In this document: in pieces, positions 47,661 to 58,517 of the stretch
Layout: each line of letters begins with the position of its first letter
Numbering within the stretch: the stretch's first letter is position 1
Origin: Chamaelirium japonicum
Taxonomy: Eukaryota; Streptophyta; Magnoliopsida; Liliales; Melanthiaceae
DNA length: 64,000 bases
Assembly (NCBI GenBank): GCA_947650365.1
Contig: OX393553.1
Span: 63,425,055 to 63,489,054 of the forward strand
Direction: 5' to 3'
Program-made: the position numbers and the translations under genes
Notes under the pieces: generated by a model
Told to the model about the DNA's origin: nothing
Seen by the model: only the letters and a program-made list of their open reading frames with translations
The model's database searches: none

Positions 47661-48190
47661 GGTTTTTTGCCGATCACTCGAACCTTGACCGGATATTTTT
47701 CACCGATCGGACAAACATGTCCGATCGGCGAAAGTTATCTGATCGGTCAAATTTCTACTGGATCTGGCAAAAAACCAAGGTTTTTTGCCGATCACTCGAA
47801 CCTTGACCGGATATTTTTCACCGATCGGACAAACATGTCCGATCGGCGAAAGTTATCTGATCGGTCAAATTTCTACTGGATCGGTCAAAAAACCCTAGTT
47901 TTTGACCGATCACCCGATTCTTGACCGGTTGAATTTTGCCCGATCGGTCAATATTTGACCGATCGGTCAAAAGTGACCGATCGGTCAAAATTTTACCGAT
48001 CGGTCAAATTTCAGCTGATCGGTCAAAATTACTACTGGATCGGTCAAAAAACCCTATTTTTTGACCGATCACCTGATTCTTGACCGGTTGAATTTTGACC
48101 GATCGGTCAAAATTTGACCGATCGGTCAAAATTTGACCGATCGGTCAAATTTGACCGATCGGTCCAAATTGACCGATCAGTCCCTTTTTT
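47661..48190. repeat. 118-bp tandem units and GATCGGTCAAA repeats in F
   Basis: GGTTTTTTGCCGATCACTCG starts at 47661 and again at 47779, exactly 118 bp apart, with a third diverged unit from about 47897. After that, ACCGATCGGTCAAA words recur every 15-20 bp. The unit is homologous to the inverse of the 118-bp unit of element A (shared CTACTGGATC and TTTTGCCGATC). Confidence 0.9.
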
Positions 48191-49507
48191 CTCTAACATA
48201 CGACAAGTTTCTTCGTGTCCATTTTTCCAAACAGAAAGTTGCTATTTTTTGCACCAAGTCCAAGCTAGCTAGAATGCACTCTAGCTAACTTGGAGGGGGT
48301 AACTGTGGGTGCAAATTTTGGCATAAATCTACAGCGGGACCCACCGGCCCTGCCTGGTGGGCCCACGAGGGCTACAGCGGGACCCACCGGCCCTACCTGG
48401 TGGGCCCACGAGGACTACAGCGGGACCCACCGGCCATGCCTGGTGGCCCCACGAAGACTACCACGGGACCCACCGGCCCTGCCTGGTGGGCCCACGAGGA
48501 CTACAGCGGGACCCACCGGCCATGCCTGGTGGCCCCACGAAGACTACCACGGGACCCACCGGCCCTGCCTGGTGGGCCCACGAGGGCTACAGCGGGACCC
48601 ACCAGCCCTGCCTGGTGGGCCCACGAGGGCTATAGCGGGACCCACCGGCCCTGCCTGGTAGGCCCACGAGGGCTACAGCGGGACCCACCGGCCCTGCCTG
48701 GTGGGCCCACGAGGACTACAGCGGGACCCACCAGCCCTGCCTGGTGGACCCCCGAAGACAACCGCAGGGCCCGCAACTTTACCTGGAGGATCCCCAGATA
48801 CTGCAGCGGAAACCACCATTCGCCACCCGGAATGCCTATAAATAGCAGAGCCTTCGAATATAAATGGATCAAAATCTAAAATCCGAAAATCTGATTTCCA
48901 CTCTGAGATCTGACTTTCAGAACCAGAGCTTTGGGATTTCTAACCTCCGATCTACCATCTCTCTTCGATCTTTTTCTCTCTTTCGAAGAGATCAGGGAGC
49001 TTTCAGTGATACTCGGCCTGTCGAGGTCACTTCAACATAAGTGTTAGTGAATTCGGGTTGCTCCCTATAGCACGGAGACGTAGGCTTCGGCTGAACTCCG
49101 AGATCACTTCTCTTGTGTCAAAATCTCTCTCTCTGATTGCTCTTTTGTTTACATATCAAAAAAGCAACAACTTCAACCAACCGATCGACCAACGATCTTC
49201 GACATTAACTTCGACTCCAATTGACTGGTGCTGCGAAGGTCTTCGGGTCGGCACGAAGATTTTCCCCACATAAGGTGCCACAACATAGGCATCAATTCTG
49301 GCGGAGTATGCATTCACATGTCGGGTAACTTGCCATCGAACTGTTGCGATGCATCACCTTATCTAAGGCACACATTATTGGATCATTTCTCTTTCTCGCA
49401 CACAAATGCAGGCACAAGTATTGTTTCTGTTTTCGGTACCATTTGGGGATTGGAGGAAGATCCCGAATCCTCTTAGGTCATAACCTAAGAGGATCAAATA
49501 GGTGAAA

Positions 49508-51665
49508 GCATGGGTGTAAATCTGCCTGCCGACCTAGCCCGAAAGTCAACCATCCGACCTGTGGATCAGGCTCTGCCCGCTAACCTCAATCGTGGCCTAG
49601 ACCTGGCTAAAATGAAAACCCGAAAGCTCGACCCGGAACCCGATCCAAATAATGTAAATTTATATCATATATAAAAAATGTATATATTGAATAATAAAAC
49701 AAGATCAAATTGGTCTACAATTCTTCAAACATATCATATTTAGCGATCATGACATCTAAAAAGATGTTTTAGCGGTAGGTCCTGTCATTTGGAAAGTGTC
49801 CATTTTACCTTTACATGGAGCTTTACATGAAATCATATGAAAATTAACATTTTGGTAATAAAGAGTAGCATTTCACTATAGTAAAGAGTAACATGTACCT
49901 CTTTGCTATAGCACTTTGCATATTGTTACTGTTTACTATAGTGAAATCATGACTGTAGAAATCACTATATTGCTACTGTAAAATTATTGTACTAAAGAGT
50001 AACTTTCTACAAAGTACTGTACCTAAAGAGTAATATAGATATATTGTTACTCTTTGCTACAGTACTTTTGCAGATTGTTACTGTTTGCTACAGAGAAATC
50101 ACTTTAGCAATCACTATATTTGCTACATTAAAATCATTGTAGCAAAGAGTAACTTTCTACAAAGTACTGTAGCTAAAGAGAGTATATAACATTTGCAGAT
50201 TGTTATTCTTTACTGTAGTACTTTTGTAGATTGTTAGTCTTTACTGTGTAAAATCATTGTAGCAGTCACGACTATTGTAAAATCACTATATATAGCAAAA
50301 AGTAACTTTCTACAAAGTATATTGTAGTTAGTAACATTTGCAGATTGTTACTCTTTGCTATCGTGAAATCATCAGTACAATGAAATCATTATAGTAAAGA
50401 GTAACTTTCTACAAAGTACTATAGGTAAAGATTAACATTTGTAGATAGTTACTCTTTGTTGTAGTACTTTTATAGATTTTTATTCTTTGTTGTGTAAAAT
50501 CATTGTAGCAGTCACTATATCTACTACTATAAAATCACTAAGAGTAACTTTCTACAGAGTATACTGTGACTAGTAACATTTGCAGATTGTTACACTTTGC
50601 TATGGTATTTTTACAAATTGTTACTCTTCGCTATAGTGAAATCATCATTACAGTGAAATCATTGTCGTAAAGAGTTACTTTCTACAAAGTACAGTCACTA
50701 AAGAGAAACAATTACAGATTGTTAGTCTTTGTTACAATACTTTTGCAGATTGTTACTTTTTGCTATAGTGAAATCCTTGTAGCATTAATTATATATGCTA
50801 AAATGAAATCACTGTAGCTAATAGTAGCTTCTTCAAAGTACTTTAGCTAAAGAGTAACTTTCTACAAAATACTTTAGCTAAAGAGTAACATGTGTAGATT
50901 GCTGATCTTTGTTATACTACTTTTACATATTGTTACTCTTTGCTATAGTGAAATCACTGTAGTAGTCATTATATCTGCTATAGTAAAACCACTGTAGAAA
51001 AGAGTAATTTTTACAGAGTACTATAGCTAAAAAATATCATTTGCATATTCTTACTCTTTGCTACAGTACTTTTGCTGATTGTTATTCTTTGATACAGTAT
51101 ATTGTAGCAGCCACTATATATGTTATAATGATGTCACCGTAGCAAAGAGTGACAATTTACAAAGTAATGTAGCTAAAGAGTACGTAATATTTGCAAACTA
51201 TTACTCTTCGCTACAATGAAAAGTAACACCGGTGATTTTAGTATTTGGGTCAATCTTGTTATTTAAAGGCCGGTAGTAAAAGCCAACGGAGGCACTTACT
51301 GTAAATGCATCTTTTCAGGAGGGATTTGGACCATTGGGAGCAAAACCATATTGTTTGTCCTTTTTACCAAGCCAATCTCCTGTCAGTGATCTAACACCAT
51401 GTCCCTCATAAAAAAAATAGTGCAGTGGTTAAGCTGTTTTTAAAACCCTGAGGTTGAGTGTTCAAACCCAAACATAATCAATGTTACGTACATATTTTGT
51501 TTATTAAGGAAACAATATTTTTAATCAATATCCGATCTGAAAATCCTAATATATGTATGCCCAGGCCAAGTCCGAGCTCAGACCCTTGGCTAGGTCTGGC
51601 TCAATGAGCCCGACGGGTCTATCCAAACTTGGCATCTCCAGGTACCTGACTCGTCTTACACCCCA
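49508..51665. mobile_element. Element G: 2.2-kb hAT-like non-autonomous element with tandem TACAGT repeats
   Basis: Perfect 8-bp target duplication AGGTGAAA (49500-49507 and 51666-51673). The ends are TGGGTGTAA (from 49511) and, inverted, TGGGGTGTAAG. The outer arms contain GACCTAGCCCGAAAG-like words and the interior (about 49840-51230) is an AT-rich irregular tandem array of AGTAACTTTCTACAAAGTAC and GCAGATTGTTACTCTTTGCT units. It has no transposase. Confidence 0.87.
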
Positions 51666-52025
51666 AGGTGAAATCCAAAGTTGAATCATGACCGTCCGTT
51701 ACATCCAGCCTGATCGATGAATCGCACTCAGACCCGACCGATATGGAAGGAACGGCTGTGGCCTTTCATAACCTCAGAGAATCCGAGCTCTTGGGGGAAT
51801 CTTTTTATTCAATCTCCACCGAAAAGCAACATACCCCTTATCATGAAAGCAAGAAAAAAAGGAAGGGCGATTTGACGGGCCAACAAGAGAGAATGCTAAT
51901 GTGCCATCCAATTCCAACCAAGCCGAACCCCTTTCCTCCATCCAAGTCAACCTCATCTCATCATTTGGTCTTCCCCCCTCCCCTATGCATGCTTCACAGC
52001 CCAAATCCCACCATTTGTTTCACAA

Positions 52026-52031
52026 TATATA
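52026..52031 (+). promoter_or_regulatory. TATA box of WOX4 copy 1
   Basis: CACAATATATACCCC about 45 bp before the start codon. Copy 2 has ACAATATATGCCCC in the same place. A start site near 52055 would leave a leader of only about 20 bases. Confidence 0.5.
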
Positions 52032-52073
52032 CCCCATTCATCCATACCCACAGCCCAAGAAGAAAAAAAAGTC

Positions 52074-52778
52074 ATGGGAGTCCAACAACTAGCATTAGGG
52101 TTTGGGGAGCAAGAGTTGATCTCCACCCCTTCCAGCTCCACCACCTCCTCCTCCTCCTTAACCATCACTTTCAAGCGTCTCCGGCCGATCGAAGCGCTCA
52201 CCTCTCTCACCCTCCAAAGCTTCAACCCTCCGAAGCCTAGATGCAACGAGGGTCTGAAACCGGATGGGTCTCCGGTGGAGGCGCAGTCCGGAGGCACGCG
52301 GTGGAACCCGACCCAGGAGCAGATAGGCACGCTGGAGGCGATGTACAATGGGGGGATGCGGACACCGAGCGCGGCCCAGATCGAGCAGATCACCGCCGAG
52401 CTGGGTCGGTACGGGAGGATTGAAGGGAAGAACGTGTTCTACTGGTTCCAGAACCACAAGGCGCGCGAGCGGCAGAAGCAGAAGCGCAGCACCTCCGCCG
52501 TCCTCGCCCTTGCCGATTATGATTCATCTCCTCGGCCAATCGCCAATGTATGCCGGCTTACATCGTCGCATTCTATCTCAAAAAGAAACCAACTGCTCGA
52601 TCTCTCTAACCTCAGTGTTGGTGGGTGCATGCAAGGAGAGGAGGAAGTGTGCGGGGGCTACCATGATGGTAGCTGCAAGCGCCAGTGTAGGAGCTGGGGT
52701 GCACGGTTGGAGAGGCAGGAGGGGGAGGACGACAGGACCCTTGAGCTCTTCCCCTTGCGTCCAGAGGGCGCGAAATGA
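52074..52778 (+). CDS. WOX4: WUSCHEL-related homeobox 4 (WOX4-like), copy 1, intronless
   Basis: 234 codons. The WOX homeodomain spans about residues 74-138 ([32 protein letters not shown], then [19 protein letters not shown]). The N-terminal FKRLRPIE patch and the C-terminal CRSWG segment, followed by a WUS box [11 protein letters not shown] (about 222-232), match WOX4 specifically rather than WUS or WOX5. WOX4 is a nuclear transcription factor that maintains procambium/cambium stem cells downstream of TDIF/PXY signalling. The ATG in GTCATGGGAG is the first good start after the TATA box. Odd: there is no intron, although WUS-clade genes normally have introns around the homeobox; a run of fourteen A lies 100 bp past the stop; and a damaged duplicate follows. 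It could be a real gene, or a retrocopy that kept its reading frame. Confidence 0.88.
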   Translation: MGVQQLALGFGEQELISTPSSSTTSSSSLTITFKRLRPIEALTSLTLQSFNPPKPRCNEGLKPDGSPVEAQSGGTRWNPTQEQIGTLEAMYNGGMRTPSAAQIEQITAELGRYGRIEGKNVFYWFQNHKARERQKQKRSTSAVLALADYDSSPRPIANVCRLTSSHSISKRNQLLDLSNLSVGGCMQGEEEVCGGYHDGSCKRQCRSWGARLERQEGEDDRTLELFPLRPEGAK

Positions 52779-52879
52779 GTGGTTCGATACGGAGCAGGGC
52801 TTTCATGTAATAATCTTGGTATGTTGTTGCATACGTACATACGTGGTGCGTCCCCCCACTGATACGGTAACATCTGGCA

Positions 52880-52893
52880 AAAAAAAAAAAAAG
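52880..52893 (+). repeat. A14 tract after WOX4 copy 1
   Basis: AACATCTGGC is followed by an A run. In copy 2 the same place reads GGTAAAAAGAAATAG. It could be the trace of a poly(A) tail or a simple repeat. Confidence 0.6.
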
Positions 52894-52913
52894 TTAAACC
52901 ACTCCCCTCATGG

Positions 52914-53123
52914 ATGACTCACACGACTCGCCATCCCTGGTGCTTTGGTGGAGGCGGCGAGGGATTGTCGGTGGACCGTCATAGAGTTACTCTTGATAGG
53001 CCGAGGTGTGCTAATACAAGTATACCGTGTATGACTCCGGCTTCAACAGAGTATAAGATCATCGGATTCTGCGACGGGTTGTACTTATGGTACGGCTCTT
53101 GTGGTGTGGATGTTGAATCATAG
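52914..53123 (+). other. Small open frame conserved in both duplicates (69 codons)
   Basis: Starts HPWCFGGG and ends GFCDGLYLWYG...VDVES. The copy-2 counterpart at 57565-57774 keeps length and stop despite about seventeen amino-acid differences. I do not recognise it. It may be part of an unannotated exon or chance. Confidence 0.3.
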
Positions 53124-53124
53124 A

Positions 53125-53532
53125 TGGGTAAATCTTTTTTTGGGTTTTTTATAAATCAACCCCTATCATCTTCACTATTTACATATTAACCCCGGTAAAG
53201 TGATATTTATATATAAACCCCTCAATTTATTCAAATATTATATATTTACCCCTTCAGTTAGCTGACATCCAAAACGAGAGAATATTTTCGATTTCATCCT
53301 TGATATATTACCTAAACTCTGTAAATACCCCTCCAATGTGAGAATTCTTAGGATTAGGTCCAAGTTAGATTCGGATTTTGTATCTGTTTGTTTTGGATTA
53401 AGTCCTTGTTCAATAAAGATATGTTATTTTAAGTAATTAAAATCATGAATAAATTAATTATTTTCTCTTTAGATTAATAAAACAAGAAATATTTTAGAAA
53501 TATTTCTTTTTTTTTTTGGATGCCAACTAACT
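53125..53532. mobile_element. Left part of a long-armed MITE, cut by the duplication junction
   Basis: Same sequence as the left arm and centre of the element at 57790-58300 (ATAAATCAACCCCTAT, TATATATAAACCCCTCAA, GACATCCAAAACGAGAG), ending at GGATGCCAACTAACTGTGAG. Confidence 0.75.
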
Positions 53533-54354
53533 GTGAGCTTTCATAAGCTCAGAGAATCCGAGCTCTTGGGGGAATCTTTTTATTCAATCTCCACCGAAAA
53601 GCAACGTACCCCTTATCATGAAAGCAAGAAAAAAAAGGGGGGGCGACTTGACGGGCCAACAACAGAGAATGCTAATGTGCCATCCAATTCCAACCAAGCC
53701 GAACCCCTTTCCTCCATCCAAGTCAACCTCATCTCATCATTTGGTCTTCTCCCCCCCCCCCCCCCCCCCCCTGCATGCTTCACAGCCCAAATCTCACCAT
53801 TTGTTTCACAATATATGCCCCATTCATCCATACCCACAGCCCAAGGGTAAAGAAAAAAGTCATGGGAGTCCAACACCTAGAATTAGGGTTTGGGGAGCAA
53901 GAGTTGATCTCCACCCCTTCCAGCTCCACCACCTCCTCCTCCTTAACCATCACCTTCAAGCGCCTCCGGCCGATCGAAGCGCTCACCTCTCTCAGCCTCC
54001 ACAGCGTCAACCCTCCGAAGCCAAGATGGAGCGGTGGTATGAAACCGGATGGGTCTCCAGTGGAGGCGCAGTCCGGAGGCACATGGTGGAACCCAACCCA
54101 AGAGCAGATAGGCATGCTGGAGGCACTGTACAATGGGGGGATGCAGACGCCGAGCACGGCCCAGATCGAGTAGATCACCATCGAGCTGGGGCAGTATGGG
54201 GGGATCGAAGGGAAGAACGTGTTCTTCTGGTTCCAGAAGCACAAGGCGCACGAGCGGCAGAAGCAGAAGCGTGGCACCGCCGCCCTCCTCGCCCTTGCCG
54301 TTCATGATTCACCTCCTCGGCCAATCGCCAATGTATGCCGGCTTACATCGTCAC

Positions 54355-57218
54355 TGTTACGAAGAGAGAGGGAGAGAGAATATGTTTGGGGAGAAAAACT
54401 CCTTGTATTATCTCATCAATCTCATTGTTGTTACATAAGACTACCTCTCTTTATATAGAGAGAGAACGCACACCATTACATTACTACAACCGAGGTGGGA
54501 CTAATAGAATACTAACACACTACATCTAATACCTCCCGTCAAACTGATATAAGGTATAAACCGACATCAATTTACTTAATAAAAGAAAGGAGAAAGAAAA
54601 AAAAAATCAAATAACCCATTCTTTTATGCTGTAACAGAAAGATAGTGCCAGGGTGACATGCAAGCAAGTCATCCTGGAAACCCGATTGACCTGCAAGCAG
54701 GGCAACCGGGGGAACCCGGCAAACCTGTAAGCAGGTCAACCGGGAGAATTGACAATGATCACTAAGGATCGGAGTGGAGGAAGCCGACGGTGATGGAAGC
54801 CGGCAATAAAGGAGGCCGAAAGGAGAGAGACTGGCTAAAAAAATATGTGAATGCGTGAGACCTTATAGGAGGAAAGCACCCGGCCGAAACAAGTACTTGA
54901 CACCTCTTAGAAGATCTCAATCATCATAGACAAAGAAGAAGGAGAGAATGTAGAGTTGTAGCTCTGATAGGGTCACATGACCAAGGAAAGGAAAAGGATC
55001 CGAAAGCCGGCGCAAGAATGACCGGAATGAGAGAGGATCCAAAAGCCGGCACAAGACAAGTGTGACCGGAACGAGAGAGGATCCAAAAGCCGGCACAAGA
55101 CAAGTGTGAGCGGAACTAGAGAGGATCCAAAAGCCAGCACAAGACAAGTGTGACCGAAACGAGAGAGGATCCAAAAGCCGGCAAAAGACAAGTGTGACCG
55201 AAACGAGAGAGGATCCAAAAGCCGGCACAAGACAAGTGTGACCGGAACTAGAGAGGATCCAAAAGCCGACACAAGACAAGTGTGACCGGAACGAGAGAAG
55301 ATCCAAAAGCCGGCACAAGACAAGTGTGACCGGAACGAGAGAGAATCCGAAGGGTCAGCACAAATATGATCGGAGAGAGAGAGAGGATCCAAGGGTCACA
55401 TGACCAGAGAAAAAGAGGATAAAGCCAACCGGCTAAGGAGAGAGACACCGGAGGGAAAGAAGCTTGATCGACAAGAGAAGATTAGACGGACTAGTAGAGT
55501 GCAAAGTGCGGGCGCAGGCGAACTGGCGCAGGGCACAAATACAGGCACAGGCGAATCGATAAAGTACAAAGTGCATGCAGATCGGCCAAGCACAGGTACA
55601 GAGGGGCAGGCCGATAAAGTACAGGGTGGACCAGTAGAGCGCAAGGGCACAGGGCGCAAGGCGGGCTGACAAAGCACAAGGCGCAGCGAGTCGACAGAGT
55701 GCAGGGCAAACACGAACGCAGGGTTGATGCTAGCACAAACAGGGAAAGTGCAAGCGCAGGCGAACCGGTAGAGCCCAGATCTGGCCCCCCGTGCTGCTGT
55801 GCTGGAGATAGGACGCGGGCGTAGGGGTGGAGCGGGCGACTAGGTCCGGCAGCCTGTGCACAGGCTACAGGCTAAACGGTTGGGAGGCCGAGAGATGGCG
55901 GTCGAGCAAAGCAGAGGGATCACACGTAGCGGGGTATGCGCTCGGGATCACAAGGGAAAACACAGGATTGTTGGGGGACACACACGATTGCAAGGGGACA
56001 CATGGAATGGCAAGGGACACACTGGATTGCAGGGGACAGCTGTGATTCAAATCGTTTGGTGCAGAAATCGCAAAGCATAGCCATCCGATGCAAATCGGAT
56101 GGTTGTGATCAGCTAGAGAGAGAGAGAGAAGGGGAATAAAAGAGGGAATGTTCGGATGAGAGAGAGAGAGGGAGGAGATAAAAAAGAGACGAGCAGATGG
56201 GAGAGTCTGAGACGAAAAGAGAGAAATCCGGGAGAGAGAGAAATATGGGAGAGAGCAAGAGATCCGAATACGGGAGAGAAAATAGGAGCGCGCCGCGTGT
56301 GAGAGCGGCAGATCCGGAGACGGGATAGAGAAGGAGGGCACAGGCGGCGGCCGGATCGGTCGATCTCAGGTGGCGAGCGACAGCGGTAGAGGCGAGGACC
56401 CCAAGGTGATCGGTGCGCAGGGAGGAGTGGGTGCGACGGGTCGGCGACCGCAAGGAACAGGCGCCGGCGGGAACAGCGCAGTGCCGGGATCGAGCGCGGC
56501 GGGTCGGCGGGCACGGGGAACGGCTCCACGGTGGCCGGGGTGTAGGGAATGGCGGGACCAGCGTGGGAGGCCGAACGGCAGGTGGCCGGAGTCCAGCGTG
56601 TATGGTTCGACGAGGCAGGTCGACAGGCACGCCAGATATGGGGGAGGAAACTAGAGGATGTATAGGCGGCTGGATCTGATGACGCAGGCCGAAGGGGTGC
56701 CAGATCCTGACTTCCCGCTTTCCGTCAAGGTCGAGCTCGATAGGAGATCCAGCCATCAGCTGGATGAGGCCGCATCCGGCGATCTTATCTTTCTGCTGCC
56801 GTCGAATCCTTGATCATACAATATCTTTCTGGTGGAAGCAATATTGCAGGTTGTGGCGAGGGACGCTGATCTCCCGGTGGCAAAGTTCGTCGCACTTGTA
56901 GAGTCATTGCCGGAGAGCACGACGAGATCTACGGAGGTGGACGGCCGGTTGATGCGGCGCTCGGATGGCAGGGCACTGACAGAAGCACAGGTGGCCAGAT
57001 CTAGAGGCGCAGGCGACGAGGGCTTGATCCGACGGCGCAAGCACGGCTCGGCAGCGCACAGGATCACATCAAAGGAGGAGAAGGAAAAATTAAATTTTAT
57101 TGTTCCTGGCCTCCTCGATGTCGTCGATGACGACCGAGGAGGCCGAGGCGAGAGAGGAGAGCGTTGAAACCCTAGGCCGAGGTGGGATTACTAGAATACT
57201 AACACACTACATCTAATA
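54355..57218 (-). mobile_element. Element I: non-autonomous LTR element (family of H) inside WOX4 copy 2
   Basis: 2864 bp with 5-bp target duplication GTCAC/GTCGC (54350-54354 and 57219-57223); the uninterrupted copy 1 shows the empty site GTCGC. The left LTR (54355-54531) matches the LTR of H. On the right only about 45 bp of LTR remain, so the 5' end of the element is deleted. The interior holds the same CTGCAAGCAGG-type lead region, the 44-bp array (about 55010-55350), an AG-rich stretch and the TCCTCGATGTCGTCGATGAC block near 57112. No gag or pol. Confidence 0.92.
55010..55350. repeat. 44-bp tandem array in element I
   Basis: About eight units of CAAGTGTGACCGGAACGAGA... with GGATCCAAAAGCCGGCAC. 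Same unit as in H, but without the strict alternation of two unit types. Confidence 0.9.
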
Positions 57219-57789
57219 GTCGCATTCTATCTCAAAAAGAAACCAACTGCTCGATCTCTCTAACCTCAGTGTTGGTGGGTGCATGCAGGGAGAGGAGGAA
57301 GTGTGTGGGGGCTACCATGTTGGTAGCTACAAGCGCCAGTGTAGGAGCTCGGCTGCTCGGTTGGAGAGGCAGGAGGGGGAGGATGACGGGACCCTTGAGC
57401 TCTTCCCCTTGCGCCCAGAAGGGGCCAAATGAGTGGTTCAATATGGAGCAGGGCTTTCATGTAATAATCTTGGTATGTTGTAACAAACGTACGTATGTGG
57501 TGCGTCCCTCCACTGATACGGTAACATCTGGTAAAAAGAAATAGTTAAACCACTCCCCTCATGGATGACTCACAAGACTCGCCATCCCTGGTGCTTTGGT
57601 GGAGGCGACGAGAGATTGTCGGTGGGCCGACATAGAGCTACTCTCGATAGGCCGAGGTGTGCATATACAAATAGATCGTATAGGACTCTGGCTTCGGTAG
57701 GAGATAAGATCGCCGGATTCTGCGACGGGTTGTACTTATGGTACGGCTCTGGTGACGTGGATGTCGAGTCATAGATGGGTAAATCTTTT

Positions 57790-58300
57790 TTTGGATTTTT
57801 TATAAATCAACCCCTATATTCTTTATTATTTACATATTAACCCCTATCAAAGTGATATTTATATATAAACCTCTCAATTCATTCTAATATTACATATTGA
57901 TGCCTCTAGTTAGCTGACATCCAAAACGAGAGAATATTTTCTTGATATTTTACCTAAACTCTGTAAATACCCCTCCAATGTGAGAATTCTTCGGATTAGG
58001 TCCAACTTAGATTTGGGTTATGTCTATATTTGTTTTGGATTAAGTCCTTGTTCAATAAAGATATGTCATTTTAAGTAATTAAAACCATAGATAAATTGGT
58101 TATTTTCTCTTTAGATTAATAAACTAAAAGCTGAATGAAGAAATATTTCAGAAATATTCCTTCATTTTGGATGTTAACTAACTGTAGGGGTCGATATATG
58201 TAAATATTGGATGATTTTTTTAGGTTTATATGTAAATATTAATTTATAAGGGTTTATATATAAATAAAGAAGATTACAGGGGCCGATTTATAAAAATCCT
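57790..58300. mobile_element. MITE with about 150-bp inverted arms
   Basis: The left arm GGATTTTTTATAAATCAACC... pairs with the right arm ending ...CCGATTTATAAAAATCC. Inside, TATATATAAACC, ATTTACATATT and GTTAGCTGACATCCAAAA each recur inverted. A 9-bp target duplication is not clear. Long arms suggest a Mutator-like MITE. Confidence 0.7.
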
Positions 58301-58308
58301 TTATTGGC

Positions 58309-58346
58309 CAGGTGTAACTGTATCAGTGGAGGGACGCACCACGTCT
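58309..58346 (-). repeat. Inverted fragment of the WOX4 3' flank
   Basis: On the minus strand this reads TGGTGCGTCCCTCCACTGAT followed by ACAGTTACACCTGG. It closely matches 52850-52879 and 57498-57533 just after the WOX4 stop codons. Confidence 0.75.
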
Positions 58347-58517
58347 GTCCGTCCCACTGAATACTTTTCTCGTCGATGGGTTCGTTGTTGGACTGGACCC
58401 TTTCCCAGCAAACGGAGGGCAGAGCGCGTGCTCTGCTCTTTGGGTTTGGTTGCTCTTTTCCAAGAATAAACAGCCACAACCTTTTTTCAGTCTCCCATAG
58501 CTAGCTAGGACTAGGAG

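Larger units (their letters stand above)
46707..49270 (+). mobile_element. Element F: coding-free Tat-family LTR element, very young
   Basis: Perfect 5-bp target duplication TAAGG (46702-46706 and 49271-49275). The right LTR is 48304-49270 (967 bp). The left LTR starts at 46707 and matches it base for base as far as I can see up to about 47661, where the sequence passes straight into a 118-bp tandem array. The remaining interior is only about 640 bp: the array, a GATCGGTCAAA-rich stretch and the polypurine tract. No primer site or gene remains. Identical LTRs mean a very recent insertion; the missing interior was either lost afterwards or the copy moved in this form. It is the same LTR family as element A. 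Confidence 0.92.
40843..49476 (+). pseudogene. Unidentified host reading frame split by elements D and F
   Basis: Three pieces of flanking DNA (about 40843-41043, 46672-46706 and 49276-49476) share one open frame once the two insertions and one copy of each target duplication are ignored. The first piece codes WLYLSGQPHITLDRFHHL and CLVWYEACDMHFLDVESRMY, the middle YKLFKNVLCV, and the last CHNIGINSGGVCIHMSG and ends at a TAG (49474-49476). That is about 140 codons without a stop, which is long for chance in this AT-balanced DNA. I do not recognise the protein. It may be one exon, with an upstream acceptor such as GTGGCAG near 40877. Both insertions carry intact TSDs, so the frame was continuous until they arrived. 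Confidence 0.45.
53862..57432 (+). pseudogene. WOX4: WOX4-like copy 2, interrupted pseudogene
   Basis: Same frame as copy 1 from ATG 53862. The homeodomain has a TAG at 54171-54173 in place of the CAG (Gln) of copy 1, TRWNP has become TWWNP, and WFQNHKAR has become WFQKHKAH. A 2.9-kb LTR element (I) lies in the coding region between 54354 and 57219. Past the insertion the frame is still open and the CRS segment and [16 protein letters not shown] box are intact up to the TGA at 57430-57432. So damage is concentrated in the DNA-binding part. A truncated product would lack the recognition helix. Confidence 0.92.
51757..58186. repeat. Tandem duplication of a WOX4-bearing segment
   Basis: Copy 1 is about 51757-53532 and copy 2 about 53533-58186. 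Without the 2.9-kb insertion in copy 2 the two copies are nearly the same length (about 1.78 kb). Both begin at TTTCATAA-CTCAGAGAATCC and run through the gene, a small conserved downstream frame and the left arm of a MITE. At the junction AACTAACTGTGAGCTTTCAT, copy 1 breaks off inside that MITE. A short CTGTG/CTTTCATA match at the breakpoints suggests microhomology. Confidence 0.9.

Noticed and set aside
51743-52240. 165-codon frame upstream of and overlapping WOX4 copy 1
   Set aside because: It runs through the TATA region and overlaps the homeobox gene in another frame. Serine/proline/histidine content fits CT-rich leader DNA.
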